DNA of 39,034 nucleotides from UBA3210 sp963653535 (GTDB lineage Bacteria > Bacillota_I > Bacilli_A > RFN20 > CAG-449), in assembly GCA_963653535.1 (NCBI GenBank), contig CAVJWU010000007.1, forward strand, positions 1 through 39,034. Reading direction: 5' to 3'. This document shows, one piece after another, positions 32,897 to 39,034 of the stretch. Position 1 is the first letter of the stretch; each line of letters opens with the position of its first letter. Under the pieces are notes generated by a model, which saw only the letters and a list, made by a program, of their open reading frames with translations, was not told the DNA's origin and searched no databases. A program made the position numbers and the translations under genes.

Positions 32897-34057
32897 TTAA
32901 TTAGAGTAGATTAGACTATCGCAAAAAGTTGTAAAATTTGCTTTAACTGAACTTACTACTTTGCCACTTAAAATATCTCTAATAGATGTTACTTCTTCAT
33001 TTGTTAGTCCTAGTCCTTCGATACAATATTTTTCTACTGAATCTTTTAATGAGTCACTTGGATAAAGCATAGAAATATTTTTGAAAATGAAATTATATCC
33101 TTTTCCTCCGACATTACGGTAATAAGAAGTATCATTTTGATCTTTTCCTGCAAACGAAGTTAATTCATAATCTTTAGCGATTTTATTTTCATTAACGCCC
33201 ATTAATCCTGCAATAACCGCGGTTAAAGTACCAGTTCGATCTGCACCTTGATAACAATGCATATAAATCGGATAATTATTTATATCTGCGAAAGTAACTA
33301 AAGCATCATGATAAAGTTCTTTTTGATCAGATGAAGTAAGTTTTTGATATGAATCGAAACCAGATAAATTTATATAATTAACATCTTCAGAAATTGGAGA
33401 TTTAGTTATACCATCTGTTTCGCCTGTTTTTCTTAAATCTAAATCAGTCTTAATTTGTAAATCATCAACAAATATTTTTAAATCATTTTCACCAAGTGAA
33501 TAATGTTTATTTAGTTCTGCTCCTCGATAAACTAAACCTTGTTTAATAATAGATGAATCTATTCCGCCTAAATCTCTCACATTGTAGATATTTTGTAACG
33601 TTATAAAGCGAGGAGAATCTTCTGTCTTAAAATAACCGATATTAGATTGTTCACCATTAAGTAAATTAGTAACGCGGTAATAATAATATTGATTTACGAA
33701 TAAATTTGTAATATCAACACTTGTTTTATAAGTTTTAAAACTTACTTTATTAGAAAAATTCATATCTAAAGAAACATCAATTTGATAATGTGAAGTAGTT
33801 ATTCCTTCTTCTACAAAAGAAATAGTAACTTTATTTTGATAATCTCTTTTTAAATCTTTATATGTAGCAATTTTATTTACATCGTTCATATAGTCACTTA
33901 CTTCGTTAGAAACAAGTGAGATATTTTCTCCATTTGCATTAGTGAGTAATTTTATTTTCTTAGTTGCATCATATGGAGGAATGATTGTATCACTACTAGA
34001 AGAGCAAGAAACGAGGGGAAGTAATAAAAATGGTATTAATAATATAAGTTTTTTCAT
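32897..34057 (-). CDS. Secreted tyrosine-phosphatase-like lipoprotein (Y_phosphatase3 family)
   Basis: 386 aa. The signal peptide ends in lipobox LPLVSC, with the lipid cysteine at residue 18. Residues about 60-150 are strand-rich and resemble a fibronectin III-like domain (VTISFVEEG...VNQYYYYRVTNL). The C-terminal domain is a dual-specificity/tyrosine phosphatase: NVRDLGG, YRGAELNK, DLDLRKTGE, and the catalytic loop HCYQGADRTGT (Cys near residue 267, Arg six residues later), with intact C-x5-R. The enzyme would act outside the cytoplasm, on host or surface phosphoprotein, phospholipid or phosphosugar; the substrate is unknown. Its ATG shares one base with the NUDIX stop (TAATG), placing it last in the SNF2-NUDIX transcript. 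Confidence 0.87.
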   Translation of the reverse strand: MKKLILLIPFLLLPLVSCSSSSDTIIPPYDATKKIKLLTNANGENISLVSNEVSDYMNDVNKIATYKDLKRDYQNKVTISFVEEGITTSHYQIDVSLDMNFSNKVSFKTYKTSVDITNLFVNQYYYYRVTNLLNGEQSNIGYFKTEDSPRFITLQNIYNVRDLGGIDSSIIKQGLVYRGAELNKHYSLGENDLKIFVDDLQIKTDLDLRKTGETDGITKSPISEDVNYINLSGFDSYQKLTSSDQKELYHDALVTFADINNYPIYMHCYQGADRTGTLTAVIAGLMGVNENKIAKDYELTSFAGKDQNDTSYYRNVGGKGYNFIFKNISMLYPSDSLKDSVEKYCIEGLGLTNEEVTSIRDILSGKVVSSVKANFTTFCDSLIYSN

Positions 34058-34470
34058 TAAATCCCCCTTGAAATTAAATATTCATTTGCTTTTCTAACAA
34101 CTTCTTTATCAGAATCATATGTTAATTTAGAAATAATATCTTCATAAGTTAAATAACTAATTTCGCTTACTTCACTTTCTTGAGGTTTTTCTTTTCCAGA
34201 AATAATTTCTCCAACAAAGAAAACTACATCTTTAATGCAATCTTTGTAAGGTGAATAAGTAATAACTTCTCTAAATGAAGTATCAATTTTTGCTTCTAAT
34301 GCAGTTTCTTCTTTTATCTCTCTAAGAGCGGTTTCTACTTCCGTTTCATTACCTTCAACATGACCCTTACAAATAGAATAATGGCCAAGTGCCATATGTA
34401 AACAAAGATAGTATTTTACTCCATCAATTTTCTTATATAAAACTGCTCCACATGATTTTTCTTTTTTCAT
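34057..34470 (-). CDS. NUDIX hydrolase, bis(5'-nucleosyl)-tetraphosphatase-like
   Basis: 137 aa. It begins MKKEKSCGAVLYKK, typical of asymmetric Ap4A hydrolases of the NUDIX family. The NUDIX box is complete in GHVEGNETEVETALREIKEE. Such enzymes cleave diadenosine tetraphosphate to ATP and AMP and are linked to stress control; the substrate here is inferred from family likeness. It starts 7 bases after the SNF2 stop (AGGAGATTAACTAAT upstream) and shares one base with the phosphatase lipoprotein. Confidence 0.88.
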   Translation of the reverse strand: MKKEKSCGAVLYKKIDGVKYYLCLHMALGHYSICKGHVEGNETEVETALREIKEETALEAKIDTSFREVITYSPYKDCIKDVVFFVGEIISGKEKPQESEVSEISYLTYEDIISKLTYDSDKEVVRKANEYLISRGI

Positions 34471-34477
34471 ATATTAG

Positions 34478-37400
34478 TTAATCTCCTAAAATGAATTTAA
34501 TATCTTCTTTTGACATATTAGTAATAGATGAATCATCGTTAGAAATAAGAGAATCAATTAAATCTTTTTTCTTATTTTGTAATTCAAGAATATTTTCTTC
34601 AATTGTATTTTCGGCAATTAATTTAATTACTTCAACATTCTTATTTTGTCCTAAACGATATGATCTATCTGTCGCTTGATTTTCTAATGCTAAGTTCCAC
34701 CAAATATCCATATGGATAACTGTATCTGCGCCGATAAGGTTAAGACCACTTCCACCAGCCTTAATAGAAATTAAGAAGATTTGAACATTGTTATTTGGAT
34801 CATTAAATTCATCACACATTGTAACTCTTTCTTCAACTTTAGTCGCACCTGTTAACATGTAATAAGGAATATTTTTACTATCTAAAGATGAACCAATTCG
34901 ATTTAATAATTCGACAAATTGAGAGAAGATTAAAATCTTTCTTCCATTTGGTAGATATTCATCGAGAATTGAGGAAAGTAAAGCGAGTTTACTAGCTTCT
35001 CCTTCATAATTTTCCATGAATAAATTAGGATCAATACAAATTTGTCTTAATCTTAGAATGTAAGGTAAAGCATTGAAGACACCTTCTTGAGTGAGTTTTT
35101 CTTTAGCGATAATTCGATATGAATCATAAACTTTTCTTTGTTCTTCTGAAAGTTCACAAGTGATAATTCTTTCATATTTATCAGGTAATTCTTTTAACAT
35201 TTCTTTCTTAGTTCTTCTTAGAACAAATAAAGCAATTTTCTTATAAATAAATGATTTATAGTCAGGATCTTTTTCAAAATTTGATTTAAATTTAGAAATG
35301 TCTTCAAAATATCCAGGCATTAAGAAATCAAAGATTGACCATAATTCTAAGATATTATTTTCAATTGGTGTACCAGTTAAAACAAATCTAAAGGTTGAAT
35401 TAATCTTTTTAACCGATAAAGTCTTCTTTGCTGAATTAGTCTTAATAGCTTGAGCTTCATCGAGAATTAAATATCTAAATTTACATTCTTTATAAAGGTC
35501 AATATCATTTCTTAAGGAATCATAAGAAGTAATATATAAGCATTTCTCATTTGGTGAAATAGATGAAATAATCTTCTTTCTTTCATCGAGAGATCCATAG
35601 ACTTTGACAAATTTAGTATCTGGAATAAATTTATTAATTTCATGACTCCAGTTAAAAATCAAACTCTTTGGACAAACAATTAAACTAGGTTCATTTGTTT
35701 TATCTAAAGAATAAAAGGCAAGCATTTCAAAAGTTTTACCGAGTCCCATATCATCCGCGAGAATACCAGAGAAATGATATTTTTTTAGTAAATTCAACCA
35801 ATAAATCGCATCTTTTTGATATCCCTTTAATTCATAAGGGAAAGTAGGTAAATCAATTGGATGATCTTTAAAAGTAGAAATTTCACTGACAACTTCTTCC
35901 ATATATTTTTCTAATGGATAATCAGTAGAATTATTAATTTTAAAACGTTTATATAGTGGAAGTTCAACTTCACGAGTTAAATCAGTTGGATCTAATGATA
36001 ATGAATTAGTTATTTCAAAGAATTCTCTTGCATCTTCATTATCAAGTTTTAAAACTGTTCCATCCGATAACTTAACATATTTTTTCTTTCGCTTGATATA
36101 ATCATAAATGAGATTTAAATCAGCAGTAGAAAATTCCGATTCTTTTAAAGCAACATTCATCAAGTTGTTATTATAAGTAATTGTATACTTAATCTTAGGA
36201 AGTTTCTTAACTTCAATTTTTTTAATCGCGTCACTAAAATAGATATCGCATAAGCCTTTTAAAGAAGTTAAATCCATTGATAAGAAATTATAAACTTCAT
36301 CTTGAGAAGATAATTTTCTGCTGACAAAGCCTAATGAAGTTAAATAATCTTTAATTAATAAAATGTTCTTATTTTCACTTAGATTACCATCATGTTCACC
36401 TGTTTCATCTTTAATCTTTATATCATAAGATAAAACATCATTTCTTAAATCGAAATATAAATTAATTTTATCTTTGATTAAAGAAGTATCTTCATAAGCA
36501 AAGTTAATCTCATCCTTGAAATAGCGATAGACTTCATTAAAGAAGATTTCTTCAAAATTAAATTCATGTAAATTAATATGATTATATTTAATAAAGAAAG
36601 GAATAATTTCGCATTTTCTACCAGTAACTTTATAAGCCACCTTTTCAGAAGTTGAATAAATTAATGCAAGATTATTAAAGGCGATATAACCATTAAAATC
36701 AACTAAAGATTTAATTCTTAAAGTTGTATCTTTCTCTACTTCTAAAGTTAAATATTCAATTTCTCCTCCATAAGAATAAAAGGAATTATTAATTAAGATA
36801 TAATCATCTTTCTTATAAGCATTTAATAATAAAGATAAAATGCCTTCATTAAGAATGATTGATTCTTCATCTTTATAATATGAATAAGTGATGACATCAT
36901 AGACCTTTTGTCCATGGTAATTAAGGTTATTATAATGAGGAAAGAAAGTAAAATCTTTAGAAAATTTAATTTCATTTCCAGAAGTAAAAGCAAAGACAAA
37001 GTCTTTTAAATTTTTAATTAAATATTCTTTTTTATAATTTGTTATTTTAAAAGAAACTGAATTATCTAAAGTAAAATTAGGAATTAAATCACATTTATAT
37101 TTATTCTTAATATCACTAGTAATCTTAAAAATTGATTGATTATATAAGGTTGAAGAATCTTTCTTAAAATCTAATTCAACTTTTTTTGTTGCACTTAAAG
37201 ATATATCTTCTTTAATTTGTTCAATAACTTTATTAATATTATCTCTTATTTCACCAAGTTCCGATTCATTATAAAATGAAGCGACTTCTTTATAAGAGAA
37301 AAAAGATTGATTAAAGAATTCAGAAGGAACGAATTCATTCATCTCATCAAGATGTTTAAATGGATCAGAATTAATTTTTCTTACATAAGTTGATGTTGGT

Positions 37401-38407
37401 AAGAAATTAATTTTTAAAACGATAGTATAATTATCTTCTTCATCTTTATTATAATAGACTTCATAACCAATTAATTTATCTAATTCTTCTTTTTTAAATG
37501 AGCTTCTTCCATAATGGAAATTATATTCTTTAATAACTTGATAAATGGAAGTTTTTCCGTCAAATTCCTCACGATTTAAGCTTAAAAATGGCATGACATA
37601 TTTAAAATCTTCAGTATCATAAAGATATTTAGTTAAAGTATCACCTAAAGAAGTAGAAACATTGCTTTTTAATAAATAAGTGATTGTCTTATTAAAGATT
37701 ATTTCTTTTTCATCACTTGAAAAATCATATACTCTGAAATTAAAAAATAAGCGATTAATTTCACTTTCAGACATCTTATTTAAGTAATTAACTTTATCAA
37801 TAGGTTCTAAAGAATCAACAAAACTTTTAAATTCTCCATAATATTTCTTTGTTAGGAGCATAAGACTTTCTTTATCAAGTTTCTTAATTAATGTTTCACT
37901 AATTGAATCCATATATTCAATATAAGGAGTATTCATTAAATAATTCAATATTGTATCAGGAATTTCATCTAAGAAATTAACGCTTAAAGTTACAATACCT
38001 TTTTTAAAATTATTAATCTCTTTTAATTTATTTTTAAATGTCTCTTGATCATCATCAATATAAGCTTTAGCTAAAATAATAATAGGATCATCTTTTATCA
38101 AATTAAAATTCTTTAAAAATTCTTGATAATGATAAAACTTTAAACGAGATTCATATTTGCTCGCAACTTTCTTTAAAGTAACTAAGTCATCTTTTAAGCC
38201 TAGTAAAGTAAAGATTAAATAAGTATTTATATCATTGGCGTTACGTAAAATAATTTTCTTAATTAATTCTTCGACTTCTTCTTCACTAAAAGAAGAAAAA
38301 ATAATTTCTTTAAATGCACTTAAATATGGATAATCAATATCTCCATCTTGATAATTTAAAGCATAATTTCCTGGTGTTTTTAGTATTTTTTCAAAATTTT
38401 CGACCAT
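34478..38407 (-). CDS. SNF2-family DEAD-like helicase/translocase with SNF2-associated domain
   Basis: 1309 aa, the largest gene here. The C-terminal 450 residues hold the complete SWI2/SNF2 ATPase: GILADDMGLGKT (about 880-892), Walker B LILDEAQAIKT (about 978), FVLTGTPIENN, then the second lobe KILIFSQF, AGGSGLNLIGADTVIH and ATDRSYRLGQ. Ahead of it lie about 850 residues of mixed helices and strands that look like the bacterial SNF2-associated region. I find no CxC...CxH SWIM zinc finger, which usually opens this family. The ATG at 38407 is preferred over an in-frame GTG at 38425 because GGGGGAGA lies between them. No restriction, methylase or other defence genes accompany it, so a DNA/RNA polymerase remodelling role is as likely as defence. 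Confidence 0.9.
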   Translation of the reverse strand: MVENFEKILKTPGNYALNYQDGDIDYPYLSAFKEIIFSSFSEEEVEELIKKIILRNANDINTYLIFTLLGLKDDLVTLKKVASKYESRLKFYHYQEFLKNFNLIKDDPIIILAKAYIDDDQETFKNKLKEINNFKKGIVTLSVNFLDEIPDTILNYLMNTPYIEYMDSISETLIKKLDKESLMLLTKKYYGEFKSFVDSLEPIDKVNYLNKMSESEINRLFFNFRVYDFSSDEKEIIFNKTITYLLKSNVSTSLGDTLTKYLYDTEDFKYVMPFLSLNREEFDGKTSIYQVIKEYNFHYGRSSFKKEELDKLIGYEVYYNKDEEDNYTIVLKINFLPTSTYVRKINSDPFKHLDEMNEFVPSEFFNQSFFSYKEVASFYNESELGEIRDNINKVIEQIKEDISLSATKKVELDFKKDSSTLYNQSIFKITSDIKNKYKCDLIPNFTLDNSVSFKITNYKKEYLIKNLKDFVFAFTSGNEIKFSKDFTFFPHYNNLNYHGQKVYDVITYSYYKDEESIILNEGILSLLLNAYKKDDYILINNSFYSYGGEIEYLTLEVEKDTTLRIKSLVDFNGYIAFNNLALIYSTSEKVAYKVTGRKCEIIPFFIKYNHINLHEFNFEEIFFNEVYRYFKDEINFAYEDTSLIKDKINLYFDLRNDVLSYDIKIKDETGEHDGNLSENKNILLIKDYLTSLGFVSRKLSSQDEVYNFLSMDLTSLKGLCDIYFSDAIKKIEVKKLPKIKYTITYNNNLMNVALKESEFSTADLNLIYDYIKRKKKYVKLSDGTVLKLDNEDAREFFEITNSLSLDPTDLTREVELPLYKRFKINNSTDYPLEKYMEEVVSEISTFKDHPIDLPTFPYELKGYQKDAIYWLNLLKKYHFSGILADDMGLGKTFEMLAFYSLDKTNEPSLIVCPKSLIFNWSHEINKFIPDTKFVKVYGSLDERKKIISSISPNEKCLYITSYDSLRNDIDLYKECKFRYLILDEAQAIKTNSAKKTLSVKKINSTFRFVLTGTPIENNILELWSIFDFLMPGYFEDISKFKSNFEKDPDYKSFIYKKIALFVLRRTKKEMLKELPDKYERIITCELSEEQRKVYDSYRIIAKEKLTQEGVFNALPYILRLRQICIDPNLFMENYEGEASKLALLSSILDEYLPNGRKILIFSQFVELLNRIGSSLDSKNIPYYMLTGATKVEERVTMCDEFNDPNNNVQIFLISIKAGGSGLNLIGADTVIHMDIWWNLALENQATDRSYRLGQNKNVEVIKLIAENTIEENILELQNKKKDLIDSLISNDDSSITNMSKEDIKFILGD

Positions 38408-38436
38408 AAAAAAAATCTCCCCCACACTAGTCTATT

Positions 38437-38445
38437 ATTATATCA
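38437..38445 (-). promoter_or_regulatory. Extended -10 promoter of the SNF2-NUDIX-phosphatase operon
   Basis: Minus strand TGATATAAT (TGn plus perfect TATAAT), 30 bases before the SNF2 start codon. No clear -35. Confidence 0.65.
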
Positions 38446-38507
38446 TAGACATAAGATATATGGAAGAAATTCTTTAAAATATTGTTTTAAAATATCTAGC
38501 ACAAGAA

Positions 38508-38513
38508 TATAAT
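38508..38513 (+). promoter_or_regulatory. -10 element of the MATE gene
   Basis: Perfect TATAAT 28 bases before the ATG. TTTTAA 17 bases upstream (38485-38490) is a weak -35. Divergent from the SNF2 promoter. Confidence 0.5.
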
Positions 38514-38540
38514 ATTTAATCGTGTTTGAAAGGAAATTTT

Positions 38541-39034
38541 ATGACTACTATTAAACAAGAATTAGATTTAACAACTGGAAATTTATTCTGGAAGATTCCT
38601 AAATTTGTTCTTCCTTTGATGATGACAACTATTTTACAACTCTTATATACAACTATCGATTTATGGACAGTATCTACTTATGGAGGAGGTTCCTTATCCA
38701 TGAGTGCGATCGGTTCTAACTCTGCCTTAATAAATATGATTATTACTTTACTAGTCTCTTTAGCTACAGGAGCGAATGTTTGTATAAGTGTCGCGAAAGG
38801 TAGTTCTGATCAAGAAAGAGCTCAAAAACTACTTCACACTTCTTTAATTATCGCATTTGTTGGAGGAATTATCTTTGGTTTATTCGGTTTCTTATTTAGC
38901 AAATATTTTTTAGAATGGATGTCCACACCAAGTTCAATCATTAACGAAGCTACTTCATATTTAAAAATATATTTTATCGGAATTCCTTTTTTAATGATTT
39001 ATAACTTTGGTTCACAAATTTTAAGAGCCTTAGG
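38541..39034 (+). CDS. MATE-family multidrug/sodium antiporter, N-terminal part (runs off the window)
   Basis: The open frame begins at ATG 38541 after GAAAGGAAA and continues to the window edge (164 codons). The start MTTIKQELDLTTGNLFWKI and the first membrane helix FVLPLMMTTILQLLYTTIDL are typical of MATE (NorM/DinF-like) exporters: the TTGN block, then a first helix ending LYTTIDLWTVSTYGG, then VSLATGANVCISVAKG in the third helix. About five of twelve helices are within the window. The export substrate cannot be predicted. It is divergent from the SNF2 operon. Confidence 0.9.
   Translation, partial: MTTIKQELDLTTGNLFWKIPKFVLPLMMTTILQLLYTTIDLWTVSTYGGGSLSMSAIGSNSALINMIITLLVSLATGANVCISVAKGSSDQERAQKLLHTSLIIAFVGGIIFGLFGFLFSKYFLEWMSTPSSIINEATSYLKIYFIGIPFLMIYNFGSQILRAL

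Noticed and set aside
34491..34679. Plus-strand open frame at the end of the SNF2 gene
   Set aside because: A shadow of the conserved helicase C-terminus with no upstream signal.
1..39034. Mollicutes genetic code with TGA as Trp
   Set aside because: Genes are full length with TGA read as stop, and the Trp codons inspected are all TGG.
1..39034. CRISPR arrays, insertion sequences, prophage, tRNA genes
   Set aside because: Scanned by eye on both strands; no spaced repeats, transposase, integrase or tRNA cloverleaf found.

Overview
The window is an AT-rich stretch of a bacterial chromosome, densely packed with housekeeping genes. Gene content, strong AGGAGG-type ribosome binding sites and gene order point to a low-GC Firmicutes (Bacilli/Erysipelotrichia/Mollicutes-like) lineage, probably an uncultured, possibly gut-associated one; the sequence alone does not fix genus or order. 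All 34 complete genes I can call end in TAA (27) or TAG (7), and none ends in TGA. The Trp codons I checked are TGG, so TGA appears almost unused. I see no phage, transposon, CRISPR array, tRNA or rRNA gene.

Layout. (a) 139-1743, plus strand: an RsmF-type rRNA methyltransferase and ribosomal protein L28 (rpmB). (b) 1818-7954, minus strand: rsmB-like, rlmN, prpC, prkC, rsgA, rpe and a membrane protein. This matches the classic Bacillus order yloM-yloN-prpC-prkC-rsgA-rpe beside rpmB. (c) 8161-12394, minus strand: gmk, priA, a DUF1904-like protein and a ketopantoate-reductase-like protein, divergent from rqcH (12559-14154, plus). This is the Bacillus yloA-gmk-priA neighbourhood with rpoZ, coaBC, def and fmt absent from their usual places. 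(d) 14297-17779: trmL with a thioredoxin-like lipoprotein, a LicA/choline-kinase-like protein, and an ArAE-like membrane domain fused to a degenerate HAD domain. (e) 17932-22492, minus strand: glycerol catabolism operon glpA-like, FAD oxidoreductase, DUF1667, glpK, preceded by a perfect CcpA cre site. (f) 22749-24728: a carbohydrate-binding (Cthe_2159-like) lipoprotein. (g) 24775-26947, minus strand: a probable 6S RNA directly upstream of transketolase. (h) 27070-28389: infC (ATT start)-rpmI-rplT with an L20-type leader. (i) 28529-32811, minus strand: plsC, NUDIX, gpmI and thiI. (j) 34057-38407 and 32897-34057, minus strand: SNF2 helicase, NUDIX and a secreted tyrosine-phosphatase-like lipoprotein. 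(k) 38541 to the end: the start of a MATE exporter.

How it fits together. Much of the window serves ribosome assembly, rRNA/tRNA modification and quality control (rsmF, rlmN, rsgA, trmL, thiI, rqcH, infC, rpmB, rpmI, rplT). The rest covers central carbon metabolism (glp operon, tkt, rpe, gpmI), a Ser/Thr kinase-phosphatase pair, phospholipid synthesis and several lipoproteins.

Most notable points: an RsmB homologue that has lost its SAM-binding and both catalytic-cysteine motifs while keeping its operon position; a PrkC kinase without transmembrane or PASTA domains; a membrane protein with a catalytically broken HAD domain; avoidance of TGA; and the 6S-tkt arrangement. I did not find a clearly new multi-gene system; the best candidates for novelty are the two pseudoenzymes.
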